NCBI RefSeq assembly: GCF_016019885.1
Contig: NZ_JAEANY010000002.1
Coordinates: forward strand, 310,001-374,000
Reading direction: 5' to 3'
DNA from: Aurantiacibacter sediminis
GTDB lineage: Bacteria; Pseudomonadota; Alphaproteobacteria; Sphingomonadales; Sphingomonadaceae
Length of the DNA stretch: 64,000 nucleotides
Shown here: positions 7,237-15,026 of the stretch, one piece after another
Layout of the letters: every line of letters begins with the position of its first letter
Position numbering within the stretch: the stretch's first letter is position 1
Position numbers and translations under genes: made by a program
The notes under the pieces: generated by a model
Told to the model about the DNA's origin: nothing
Seen by the model: only the letters and a program-made list of their open reading frames with translations
The model's database searches: none

Positions 7237-8577
7237 TCAGCCAGAGGTAGCGACTGACAGCAGCGTTTCAAAGGTGGGAAAGCTTGTCGCAATCGGTGCC
7301 GTGTCGTCCACCTTCACACCATTGTCGCTGGCGAGGCCTGCCACGGCCATGCTCATGGCGATGCGGTGGTCGAGGTGGGTGGTGATGGCCACGCCGTCTG
7401 CCGTGCCGGGCAGGGGATCGCCTCCGGTGCCTTCGATCACCAGGCCATCGCCATATTCCTCCACCTTTGCCCCTGCCAGCGTGAGCGCGGCAGCCATCGC
7501 AGCGAGGCGGTCGCTTTCCTTGACGCGCAATTCTTCGAGCCCGCGCGTGGTGGTGGTGCCTTGTGCGAGCGATGCGGCGACGAAGAGGATCGGGAATTCG
7601 TCGACCATTGCGGGGACGACTGCCGGATCGACCTCGATCCCGGTGAGCGCCGAGTGCTTGACGCGCAGGTCCGCCACCGGTTCGCCGCCGACCTCGCGAC
7701 GGTCCAGTTCCTCGATGCTCCCACCCATATCGCGCAGCACATCGAACAGCGCGGCGCGGGTGGGGTTGAGACCGACATTTTCGATGACGAGGTCGCTACC
7801 GGGCGCCAGCAGCGCGGCGATGGTGAAGAAAGCGGCGGATGAGGGATCGCCCGGTACGGTGATGGTCTGCGGTTGAAGGTCTGCCTCGCCGTGGATCTCG
7901 ATTATGCGTTCTCCACTCTCTTCGCCAACGTCCAGCTTTGCACCGAACCCGCGCAGCATGCGTTCGGAATGATCGCGGGTGGGGACAGGCTCGATAACAC
8001 GGGTAATACCGGCGGTATTGAGGCCTGCGAGCAGGACCGCGCTTTTGACCTGCGCGCTCGCGACGGGCAGGCGATAGGTAATCGGCACGGCGGGCGAGAT
8101 ACCACGCAGCATCAGCGGCAGCGTGCCTCCGGGCGATGCCTCGAAGCTCGCGCCCATCTGGCTGAGTGGTGTGATCACGCGGCCCATCGGGCGCTTGGAA
8201 AGGCTCGGATCCCCGGTGAACACCGCGCGGATCGGATGGCTCGCTACAAGGCCCATCAGCAGCCGCGTGCTGGTGCCGCTATTGCCCATGTCGAGTGCCT
8301 GCTCCGGCTGCAGCAGCGAGCCGACGCCGACACCGTGAATGCTCCAAACGCCGTCATCGCCGCGATGGATCGTCGCGCCCATCGCTCGCATGGCAGCAGC
8401 GGTGGAGAGGACATCCTCGCCTTCCAGCAAGCCGCTCACCCGCGTTTCCCCGACCGCCAGCGCGCCCAACATCAGCGAGCGATGGCTGATCGATTTGTCG
8501 CCCGGAACGGCTATCCGCCCGGTCAGCGCGCCGCTGCTTTTGAAGCGTTTCGGGGAAGGGGTATTGGAATGGCTCAA
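7237..8577 (-). CDS. aroA: 3-phosphoshikimate 1-carboxyvinyltransferase (EPSP synthase)
   Basis: The 446-residue enzyme joins phosphoenolpyruvate to shikimate-3-phosphate, the sixth step of the shikimate pathway to aromatic amino acids. Visible signatures are PGDKSISHR at 25-33, GNSGTSTR near 100, SAQVK, 'RDHSERML', 'VPGDPSSAAFF', NPTR and 'HLDHRIAMS'. The combination GDKS, SAQxK, RxHxE and NxTR is that of class II enzymes, found in many alphaproteobacteria and Gram-positives, rather than the E. coli class I form. First gene of the aroA / DUF411 / membrane protein / cmk operon; a 290-base divergent spacer separates it from the FYDLN gene. Confidence 0.97.
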   Translation of the reverse strand: MSHSNTPSPKRFKSSGALTGRIAVPGDKSISHRSLMLGALAVGETRVSGLLEGEDVLSTAAAMRAMGATIHRGDDGVWSIHGVGVGSLLQPEQALDMGNSGTSTRLLMGLVASHPIRAVFTGDPSLSKRPMGRVITPLSQMGASFEASPGGTLPLMLRGISPAVPITYRLPVASAQVKSAVLLAGLNTAGITRVIEPVPTRDHSERMLRGFGAKLDVGEESGERIIEIHGEADLQPQTITVPGDPSSAAFFTIAALLAPGSDLVIENVGLNPTRAALFDVLRDMGGSIEELDRREVGGEPVADLRVKHSALTGIEVDPAVVPAMVDEFPILFVAASLAQGTTTTRGLEELRVKESDRLAAMAAALTLAGAKVEEYGDGLVIEGTGGDPLPGTADGVAITTHLDHRIAMSMAVAGLASDNGVKVDDTAPIATSFPTFETLLSVATSG

Positions 8578-8651
8578 CGGGCTTCCTATCTGCTCGCGCT
8601 CGGATCGATCATGTCGATAGCCGGATCAGGGCGAGCCGAAAATGGTGCTAT

Positions 8652-8720
8652 CGCGCGACCCGGAGCGGAGCGGCCTTGTTGGCCGTGAGCACCGGAAGGG
8701 CGTGATGGCGACATTTGCAG
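8652..8720 (-). repeat. 69-bp intergenic repeat, inverted copy 1
   Basis: The reverse complement of this stretch aligns without gaps to 9381-9449, with about 53 of 69 bases identical; the core CTTCCGGTGCTCACGGCC is exact. Each copy holds a hairpin with arms CGGCC / GGCCG. The pair lies on either side of the FYDLN gene and tRNA-Ala. The rest of the 8578-8867 spacer should contain the divergent promoters of aroA and the FYDLN gene; no clear pair of promoter boxes was found. Confidence 0.78.
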
Positions 8721-8867
8721 GCCGTCATGCTTCGGCTAGCGATGTGATCGCGGCTTTGACAGTGGCATGGGCCTATGGCAAGGCGCGCCCGCTCGCGATT
8801 CCGCATTCCCGGCAATCGCATACGATTTTTCCCGGAGATCGCTCCGGATGGATTAAGGACATAGACA

Positions 8868-9200
8868 ATGGTCAAGCCAGAATGGGGCACCAAGCGCACC
8901 TGCCCCAAATGCGGTGAACGCTTTTACGACCTGGGCAATGAAGACCCGGTGACCTGCATCGAATGCGGCAATGAATGGACGCCCGAGCCCGTGCTCAAGT
9001 CCAAGCAGCCGATCCCGTTCGATGAGCAGGACAAGAAGAAGAAGGACGACGACAAGGAAGCCGATTCCGATCTCGCCGATGACGATCTGGAAGATATCGA
9101 TGAGGACGACGATTCGCCCGACAACGATGTCGACCTCGGCGGCGACGATGATCTAGGCGTCGACACCGGTGATACCGGTAAGGAAGACGACGAGAATTAA
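8868..9200 (+). CDS. FYDLN acid-domain protein (TIGR02300-like)
   Basis: A 110-residue protein with a short N-terminal zinc-ribbon-like part, 'CPKCGERFYDLG' followed by 'CIECGNEW', then a Lys-rich linker and a long Asp/Glu-dominated tail ending at the C terminus. This is the layout of the FYDLN acid family, found in alphaproteobacteria and of unknown function; the name motif is FYDLG here. The tail is extremely acidic. It is transcribed away from aroA and followed by tRNA-Ala. A nucleic-acid or protein chaperone role is possible but not shown. Confidence 0.9.
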   Translation: MVKPEWGTKRTCPKCGERFYDLGNEDPVTCIECGNEWTPEPVLKSKQPIPFDEQDKKKKDDDKEADSDLADDDLEDIDEDDDSPDNDVDLGGDDDLGVDTGDTGKEDDEN

Positions 9201-9277
9201 GTTTGTTCTTGCGTCTGGGGCAGTCCTTTCATAAAGGGCCACTCCGCGTCTTTTGGGGGCGCATACAGAATTGGTTT

Positions 9278-9353
9278 GGGGCCTTAGCTCAGCTGGGAGA
9301 GCGCAACACTGGCAGTGTTGAGGTCAGCGGTTCGATCCCGCTAGGCTCCACCA
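9278..9353 (+). tRNA. tRNA-Ala, anticodon GGC
   Basis: Full 76-base cloverleaf: acceptor GGGGCCT pairs with AGGCTCC, anticodon stem CAACA / TGTTG encloses the loop CTGGCAG with anticodon GGC, the T loop is TTCGATC, and the terminal CCA is encoded. It reads GCC alanine codons. Confidence 0.96.
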
Positions 9354-9380
9354 TTTCATTGTCTTTCGGCCCTGAGTGGG

Positions 9381-9449
9381 CTGCAAATGACGGTTCGCTG
9401 CGCTTCCGGTGCTCACGGCCTGAATGGCCGTTCCGCTCCGGTTCTCGCG
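9381..9449 (+). repeat. 69-bp intergenic repeat, inverted copy 2
   Basis: Direct-orientation partner of the copy at 8652-8720, sharing the exact core CTTCCGGTGCTCACGGCC and the flanking TCCGCTCCGG. The hairpin ACGGCC / GGCCGT is at its centre. The rest of the 300-base gap up to ffh (9354-9652) shows no coding frame of merit and presumably holds the ffh promoter. Confidence 0.78.
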
Positions 9450-9652
9450 CCCCGCCATTTTCGCTTCCACTCAGAACCGAAATCCAACGAAATGGATTTT
9501 TAATTGCGATAGCCTTGTGATGAGGCGTTTGATTTGGCGGGCCCTCGCATCGAGGTGCTCACGCTGGCCGACGAGTTTTCGTCCGCCGGCGCTTTTGGCA
9601 TTTGGCTTCCCCCTACCCATATGGGCCGGGTGGGATGACAAATTGAGGAGTT

Positions 9653-11122
9653 ATGACGCGCATGTTTGATACGCTGTCTGATCGTTTGACCAATGTTTTC
9701 GACCGCCTGCGCGGGCGCGGGGCATTGAGCGAACAGGACGTGCGCGATGCCATGCGCGAAGTGCGCGTCGCATTGCTGGAGGCAGACGTTGCTCTGCCCG
9801 TCGCGCGCCAGTTCATCGAGCGCGTCACCGAACGCGCCATCGGCCAGGAAGTCGTAAAGTCGGTCACGCCCGGCCAGCAGGTCATCAAGATCGTCAATGA
9901 CGAGCTGATCGACATGCTCGGCGGCGAGGAATCGGACGGTGAGGCAACGCCGCTCAATCTCGCGGTCACGCCGCCTGCGATCATCATGATGGTCGGTCTG
10001 CAGGGTTCGGGTAAAACCACCAGTACTGCCAAGATCGCCAAGCTGCTGAAGGAGAAAGAGGGCAAGAAGGCCATGATGGCCTCGCTCGACGTCAACCGTC
10101 CGGCAGCGCAGGAACAGCTCGCTGTTCTGGGTGAGCAGGCCGATGTTGCGACCCTGCCCATCGTTCCGGGCCAGCAGCCGGTCGATATCGCCAAGCGCGC
10201 GCTCAACGCTGCCAAGCTGCAGAATATCGACGTGCTGCTGCTCGATACCGCAGGCCGCCTGCATGTCGATGAAGCGCTGATGGCCGAAATGAAGGCTGTC
10301 GCGGGCGCTGCCGATCCTGCCGAAGTGCTTCTGGTTGTCGACGCGCTGACGGGTCAGGACGCGGTCAATGTCGCGCAAAGCTTCACCGATGAAGTTCCGC
10401 TGACAGGCGTCGTCCTCACCCGTATGGATGGCGATGCACGCGGCGGTGCGGCGCTTTCCATGCGCGCTGTCACCGGCAAGCCGATCAAGTTTGCCGGTAC
10501 CGGCGAAAAGCTCGACGCGATCGAGCGCTTCCACCCGGCGCGCGTTGCCGATCGTATCCTCGGCATGGGCGATGTCGTCTCGCTGGTCGAAAAGGCTGCC
10601 GAAACGATCAAGGCGGAAGACGCCGAAGAGCTCGCTAAGAAGATGATGGCAGGCAAGTTCGACATGAACGACCTGCGCAAACAGCTTCAGCAGATGCAGA
10701 ATATGGGCGGCCTCGGCATGCTCGCTGGCATGATGCCCGGCATGAAAAAGGCCAAGGCCGCGATGGCCAATGCCGAGATGGATGACAAGGTGCTGCTGCA
10801 CATGGACGCCATCATCGGCTCCATGACGAAGAAAGAACGCGCCCATCCACAGCTGCTCAATGCCAAGCGCAAGAAGCGCGTTGCGGCGGGCAGCGGCACC
10901 TCGGTGCAGGAGGTCAACAAGATCCTCAAGATGCACCAGGAAATGGGCCGCGCGATGAAGCAGATCAAGAAAATGGGCGGGCTGAAAGGCCTTGCCGCGA
11001 TGTTCGGTGGCGGCGGCATGCCCGGAATGGGCGGCGGCGCTCCGGGTGGTATGCCCGGGTTGCCCGGAGGCGGCGCAGGCGGCCTTCCACCCGATCTCCA
11101 GAATTTGTTGAACAAGAAGTAA
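9653..11122 (+). CDS. ffh: Signal recognition particle protein Ffh
   Basis: The 489-residue GTPase has the N domain, the P-loop GLQGSGKTT at 115-123, 'DVNRPAAQEQL', 'DTAGR' and 'TRMDGDARGG' of the SRP G domain, and a methionine-rich M domain at about 325-440 that binds signal sequences and 4.5S RNA. The last 40 residues are Gly/Met/Pro-rich. It targets nascent membrane proteins cotranslationally. The ATG has GAGGAG about 6 bases upstream. It is followed closely by rpsP, an arrangement common in proteobacteria. Confidence 0.97.
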   Translation: MTRMFDTLSDRLTNVFDRLRGRGALSEQDVRDAMREVRVALLEADVALPVARQFIERVTERAIGQEVVKSVTPGQQVIKIVNDELIDMLGGEESDGEATPLNLAVTPPAIIMMVGLQGSGKTTSTAKIAKLLKEKEGKKAMMASLDVNRPAAQEQLAVLGEQADVATLPIVPGQQPVDIAKRALNAAKLQNIDVLLLDTAGRLHVDEALMAEMKAVAGAADPAEVLLVVDALTGQDAVNVAQSFTDEVPLTGVVLTRMDGDARGGAALSMRAVTGKPIKFAGTGEKLDAIERFHPARVADRILGMGDVVSLVEKAAETIKAEDAEELAKKMMAGKFDMNDLRKQLQQMQNMGGLGMLAGMMPGMKKAKAAMANAEMDDKVLLHMDAIIGSMTKKERAHPQLLNAKRKKRVAAGSGTSVQEVNKILKMHQEMGRAMKQIKKMGGLKGLAAMFGGGGMPGMGGGAPGGMPGLPGGGAGGLPPDLQNLLNKK

Positions 11123-11165
11123 TTTACATTAATTCCAAAAGTTTAATTTCGAAAGGTAATCTATC

Positions 11166-11759
11166 ATGGCAATCGCAATTCGCCTCTCCCGTGGCGGCGC
11201 AAAGAAGCGTCCGTACTACCGCATCGTGGCTGCTGACAGCCGCCGTGCGCGTGACGGCAAGTATCTCGAGCAGCTTGGCACTTACAACCCGATGCTCGCC
11301 AAGGATGACGAGAACCGCGTCAATCTGAACGAAGAGCGCATCAAATACTGGCTGGGCGTTGGCGCCAAGCCGTCCGACCGTGTCCTCCGCTTCCTCGATG
11401 CTGCCGGCATCATGGAACGTCCTGCACGCAACAACCCGAAGAAGGGTGAGCCGGGCGAAGCCGCCAAGGAACGCGCTGAAGAAAAGGCCACCAAGGCTGC
11501 TGAAGCTGAAGAAGCCAAGAAGGCAGCTGAAGAAGAAGCCAAGGCTGCTGCCGAAGCTCCTGCTGCTGATGATGCAGCCGAGAACGACGCAACCGGCTCT
11601 GTAAAGACCGAAGAGACCGCTGAAGCCGTGGCTGACGCTGTCGAGAACGAAGGCGATACCGCTGCAGACGAAACGGCCATTGCCGAGCAGACCGCAGAAG
11701 CTGGTGAGCCGAACGAAAAGGCCGACGATTCGGCCACCGAAGAGAAGTCGGAAGGCTAA
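11166..11759 (+). CDS. rpsP: 30S ribosomal protein S16 with long acidic extension
   Basis: The first 80 or so residues are canonical S16 ('[20 protein letters not shown]', 'YNPM', '[13 protein letters not shown]'). The protein then continues for over 100 residues of low-complexity Ala/Glu/Lys and Ala/Glu/Asp sequence, reaching 197 residues against about 80-90 in E. coli. Similar tails are known in S16 of Sphingomonadales. The core binds 16S rRNA during early 30S assembly; the tail's role is unknown. RBS GAAAGG precedes the ATG. First gene of the rpsP-rimM-trmD-rplS group. Confidence 0.95.
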   Translation: MAIAIRLSRGGAKKRPYYRIVAADSRRARDGKYLEQLGTYNPMLAKDDENRVNLNEERIKYWLGVGAKPSDRVLRFLDAAGIMERPARNNPKKGEPGEAAKERAEEKATKAAEAEEAKKAAEEEAKAAAEAPAADDAAENDATGSVKTEETAEAVADAVENEGDTAADETAIAEQTAEAGEPNEKADDSATEEKSEG

Positions 11760-11778
11760 TCTTTGAAATTTCCGAATG

Positions 11779-11863
11779 TCCTGAGCTTGTCGAAGGACTG
11801 CTGTTCCTTTCTAAAAATTGCTAGTCGGCAAAGAAAGGGCAGCCCTTCGACAGGCTGAGGGCA
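11779..11863. repeat. Palindromic intergenic repeat (CTTGTCGAAGG type), copy 2
   Basis: Arms GTCCTGAGCTTGTCGAAGG and its inverse around CCCTTCGACAGGCTGAGG enclose about 45 bases, sharing the core with 5786-5862. It fills most of the gap between rpsP and rimM, which are read in the same direction, and ends about 10 to 25 bases before the rimM start. Confidence 0.8.
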
Positions 11864-11887
11864 ATCGGTTTTTTGGGGCTGAAAGCT

Positions 11888-12409
11888 TTGTCCGATAGTC
11901 GAACAAAACCCATCACTCTGGCCGCCATCGCTGGTGCGCATGGTGTGGCGGGAGAAGTCCGGTTGAAGCTGTTCGGCGACGGAATAGCCGCGCTGAAGCA
12001 GCACAAGTCCCTCGGTCTTGGAAAAGGCGAGGGCACGCTTACGCTCAAGAAAGTGCGAGACGATAACAAAGGCGGCGCAATCGCGCGTTTCGCCGAGATC
12101 ACCGATCGCACCGCTGCCGAAAAATTGCGCGGCACGACGCTGACGGTTTCCCGTGATGCTCTTCCGCCGCTGGAAGAGGGGGAGTATTACTACGTCGATC
12201 TCATCGGCCTCAAGGCGGTCTCGCAAAGCGGCGAGGAAATCGGTGAGGTGATCGCGGTGCAGAATTACGGCGCTGCCGACGTCATGGAAATCGCCCGCAC
12301 CACCGGCCCCAAGGCGGGCAAGAAATTTATGGTGCCGATGCGCGCAGAAGCGGTGCCTGAATGGGATGATGCAAAGCTTGTGGTGAGCGACGATTTCGCC
12401 GAAGACTAG
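11888..12409 (+). CDS. rimM: Ribosome maturation factor RimM
   Basis: About 173 residues with the RimM N-terminal beta barrel ('ITLAAIAGAHGVAGEVRLKLF') and a C-terminal PRC-barrel ('YYYVDLIGLKAV', 'EIGEVIAVQNYGAADVMEI', 'FMVPM'). RimM helps process 16S rRNA and assemble the 30S head around S19. There is no ATG at the N terminus: TTG codons at 11873 and 11888 are the only options. The second is preferred because GGGG lies 11-14 bases upstream and the family similarity begins there. The non-ATG start right after a palindromic repeat suggests the 5' region was altered by the repeat. Confidence 0.9.
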   Translation: MSDSRTKPITLAAIAGAHGVAGEVRLKLFGDGIAALKQHKSLGLGKGEGTLTLKKVRDDNKGGAIARFAEITDRTAAEKLRGTTLTVSRDALPPLEEGEYYYVDLIGLKAVSQSGEEIGEVIAVQNYGAADVMEIARTTGPKAGKKFMVPMRAEAVPEWDDAKLVVSDDFAED

Positions 12410-12413
12410 GCGC

Positions 12414-13364
12414 ATGACCAAGCTTAACGTCGCCATCTGCCAGGCCGCGCCTGTGCCGCTCGCAATCACCGATGGAATCGACAAGGCCGAGCGACTGGCG
12501 CGCGAAGCCGTCGAGGGCGGCGCGCAGGTCGTTGCGTTTGGCGAGACATTCTTGGGCGGATACCCGCTATGGCTGGACGAGGCTCCGGGAGCTGCCTTGT
12601 GGGACCATCCGGGCAGCAAGGCGCTGCACCGCATCCTGATGGAGCAGGCGGTGGTGCCGGGGGACGAGCGGCTGCTGCCTTTGCAGGAACTGTGCGATAA
12701 AAGCGGCGCGGTGATTTCCATCGGCGCGCATGAGCGGGTGCGATCGAGCCTCTACAACAACCAATTGACCTTCCGCCCCGGCCTGCCGGTGCTCGACCAT
12801 CGCAAGCTGGTGCCCACCCATGGCGAGCGCCTCGTGTGGATGCGCGGCGACGGCTCGACGCTCGGCGTGCACCAGGCCGAGTGGGGCAATGTCGGGTCGC
12901 TCATCTGCTGGGAGCACTGGATGCCGCTTGCCCGCGCGGCGATGCACAATCTTGGCGAAAGCGTCCACATCGCCGCATGGCCGACGGTGCGCGAAAGCTA
13001 CGCCATCGCCAGCCGCCACTACGCGATGGAAGGCCGCTGCTTCGTGCTGGCGGCGGGTCTGGTGCAGACGAAGGACGATGTGTTTGACGGGCTTGAGCGG
13101 GCCGGTGGCTCGCCTGAGGGCCGTGAACTGATCGAGAGCATTGAAGCCGATGTGATCAACCGCGGCGGCTCCCTGATCGCGGCGCCCGATGCGAGCGTTG
13201 TCGGACAGGCGGGCGAGGGCGAGGAGACGCTGTTCGCCGAGCTCGACCTGTCCCTGCGCGACGAGGAGCTGGCGAGCCTCGACACCGACGGCCATTACTC
13301 GCGGCCCGATGTCTTCGAGCTGAGCGTCGATACGCGGGCGAAGGATGGGGTACGATGGGATTAG
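12414..13364 (+). CDS. Nitrilase-family carbon-nitrogen hydrolase
   Basis: The 316-residue protein has the nitrilase superfamily triad: Glu44 in FGETFLGGYP, Lys131 in 'HRKLVPTHGERLVW' and Cys165 in 'GSLICWEHWMPL'. The 'CWEHWMPLAR' context and length are typical of branch-1 aliphatic/aryl nitrilases, which hydrolyse nitriles to acids and ammonia; substrate cannot be deduced. It begins four bases after rimM and overlaps the next gene, so it is carried inside the rimM-trmD operon, an unusual location. Late insertion into the operon is likely. Confidence 0.88.
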   Translation: MTKLNVAICQAAPVPLAITDGIDKAERLAREAVEGGAQVVAFGETFLGGYPLWLDEAPGAALWDHPGSKALHRILMEQAVVPGDERLLPLQELCDKSGAVISIGAHERVRSSLYNNQLTFRPGLPVLDHRKLVPTHGERLVWMRGDGSTLGVHQAEWGNVGSLICWEHWMPLARAAMHNLGESVHIAAWPTVRESYAIASRHYAMEGRCFVLAAGLVQTKDDVFDGLERAGGSPEGRELIESIEADVINRGGSLIAAPDASVVGQAGEGEETLFAELDLSLRDEELASLDTDGHYSRPDVFELSVDTRAKDGVRWD

Positions 13365-13777
13365 CGGCTGATTTTCACATCACCACTGCCGTCGCGGCGG
13401 CGGAGGCTGTCCAATTTGGATACAATCATGACGCTAGTCAGGCATGGACCGATATTCTCGTCTCGCTTGTTCAAGGGATTGCGACACTTCCGCTCGCGCT
13501 GATCATCGTTTGGTTACTTCACCGGATAGAGTTTGATCGCTGGGCGTTTGTCAGTGCAGTTACAGCAACGATAGCGGCACTTGTCGCTACGGTGTTATTG
13601 GAACTGCTTGGTTTGAATATTTGGGGCATGGTCGTGGTGTCACTGCGGGCAATAGGATTGCATCCATTTGTCTATGAATTTTGGCCCGCCTTGGTCATCC
13701 TTCTCATCGGCTCTTTTTTGTTTGCTCTTTGGCTCAAACGCATATCCGCGAAGAGTGAAGCTAGGGTAGTTGAATGA
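13355..13777 (+). CDS. Hypothetical membrane protein
   Basis: A 140-residue protein not recognised. It has three hydrophobic helices, roughly 33-52, 62-85 and 110-128, and a basic C-terminal end ('[12 protein letters not shown]'). It overlaps the nitrilase gene by ten bases and the trmD start by four (ATGA), so it is translationally linked to both. Base composition is about 50% GC by eye, against about 60% for its neighbours, suggesting acquisition from elsewhere. An ATG at 13355 lies within the nitrilase end; no better start was seen. Confidence 0.6.
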   Translation: MGLAADFHITTAVAAAEAVQFGYNHDASQAWTDILVSLVQGIATLPLALIIVWLLHRIEFDRWAFVSAVTATIAALVATVLLELLGLNIWGMVVVSLRAIGLHPFVYEFWPALVILLIGSFLFALWLKRISAKSEARVVE

Positions 13778-14523
13778 CCTTCGCCGCCACCATACTCACG
13801 CTTTATCCGGAGATGTTTCCCGGGCCGCTGCGCACTTCGCTCGCGGGGCGGGCGCTCGAGGAGCAGAAGTGGTCGTGCGACACGATCCAGATCCGCGATT
13901 TCGCGACTGACAAGCACCGCACGGTCGATGATACGCCTGCGGGCGGTGGAGCAGGCATGGTGCTGAAGGCCGATGTGCTTGGCGCGGCGGTCGATCATGC
14001 CATCGCGCGCCAGCCCAAGACGCCGATCCTCGCCATGACGCCGCGTGGAAAACCAATCACGCAGGAGCGCATTCGCGAGATCGCGAGCGGCCCCGGTGTC
14101 ATCCTGCTGTGCGGCCGGTTCGAGGGGTTCGACGAGCGGCTTTTCGAAGCTCGCCCCGAGATCGAGCAGGTCAGCCTCGCCGACGTAGTCCTCTCGGGCG
14201 GAGAACCTGCCGCGCTCGCCATACTCGATGCTTGCATTCGGCTGCTTCCGGGGGTAATGGGCGCGGCTTCTAGCGGGACCGAGGAATCGTTCGAGGACGG
14301 TTTGCTCGAATACCCGCAATATACCCGACCTGCTGAATGGGAAGGGCGCACGATCCCCGAAGTGCTGCGATCAGGGGATCATGCGAAAATCGCCGCGTGG
14401 AGGAAAGCCCGCGCGGAAGACGATACTCGGTTACGCAGGCCGGATTTATGGGACCGCCACGGTGGCGATCCGGTCCAGCCTGCCTCTGGCGTGCAGCGTG
14501 AAAAGAAGGAAACGGACCAGTGA
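13774..14523 (+). CDS. trmD: tRNA (guanine-N1)-methyltransferase
   Basis: The 249-residue SPOUT methyltransferase has the trefoil-knot motifs '[14 protein letters not shown]' and '[19 protein letters not shown]', plus 'GGGAGMVLK' in the N-terminal part. It methylates G37 of tRNAs reading CNN-type codons, preventing +1 frameshifting. It overlaps both the membrane-protein gene before it and rplS after it. In most bacteria rimM directly precedes it. Confidence 0.96.
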   Translation: MTFAATILTLYPEMFPGPLRTSLAGRALEEQKWSCDTIQIRDFATDKHRTVDDTPAGGGAGMVLKADVLGAAVDHAIARQPKTPILAMTPRGKPITQERIREIASGPGVILLCGRFEGFDERLFEARPEIEQVSLADVVLSGGEPAALAILDACIRLLPGVMGAASSGTEESFEDGLLEYPQYTRPAEWEGRTIPEVLRSGDHAKIAAWRKARAEDDTRLRRPDLWDRHGGDPVQPASGVQREKKETDQ

Positions 14524-14885
14524 ACCTGATCCAGACTCTAGAAGCCGAAGCCATTGAAGCTCTCGGCAAAGACGTTCCGGACTTCCGTCCCGGTGACACC
14601 CTGCGTGTCGGCGTGAAGGTCAAGGAAGGCAACCGCGAACGCGTTCAGAATTTCGAAGGCGTGTGCATCGCCCGCTCCAACCGCGGCATGGGCAGCAACT
14701 TCACCGTGCGCAAGATCAGCTTTGGCGAAGGCGTGGAACGTGTGTTCCCGCTCTACTCGCCGATCGTCGACTCCATCACCGTGGTTCGCCGCGGTATCGT
14801 GCGTCGCGCCAAGCTGTACTATCTGCGCGGCCGTACCGGTAAGAGCGCCCGTATCGCCGAGCGCCGGGAGAACGTGGCCAAGTAA
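14520..14885 (+). CDS. rplS: 50S ribosomal protein L19
   Basis: The 121-residue protein shows the L19 phrases '[16 protein letters not shown]', '[14 protein letters not shown]', 'FTVRKIS', '[16 protein letters not shown]' and '[16 protein letters not shown]'. L19 sits at the 30S-50S interface. It starts with GTG overlapping the trmD stop, so it is translationally coupled. Its last 56 bases, from CCG before the GRTGK codons to just past the stop, are repeated almost exactly at 17405-17460. Confidence 0.97.
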   Translation: MNLIQTLEAEAIEALGKDVPDFRPGDTLRVGVKVKEGNRERVQNFEGVCIARSNRGMGSNFTVRKISFGEGVERVFPLYSPIVDSITVVRRGIVRRAKLYYLRGRTGKSARIAERRENVAK

Positions 14886-14914
14886 GGCCGCGCTTCACAC
14901 CCGACAGTTTTTAA

Positions 14915-14956
14915 GAAGGGCGCCCCCGGTTTCGACCGCGGGCGCCCTTTCTTTTG
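14915..14956 (+). terminator. Rho-independent terminator after rplS
   Basis: Hairpin with arms AAGGGCGCCC / GGGCGCCCTT (inner CCGG / CCG extension) followed by TTCTTTTG. It closes the rpsP-rplS operon. Confidence 0.88.
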
Positions 14957-15026
14957 TGTTTCCGTTGCCAGTGCAGGAAGTGCGTCCTAGGCTCCGCCGA
15001 AACAATCGGAAAGGCTCCCTATCCTA

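Noticed and set aside
8642-8917. A 91-codon plus-strand frame in the aroA-FYDLN spacer
   Set aside because: It overlaps the 69-bp repeat and the start of the FYDLN gene and resembles no family.
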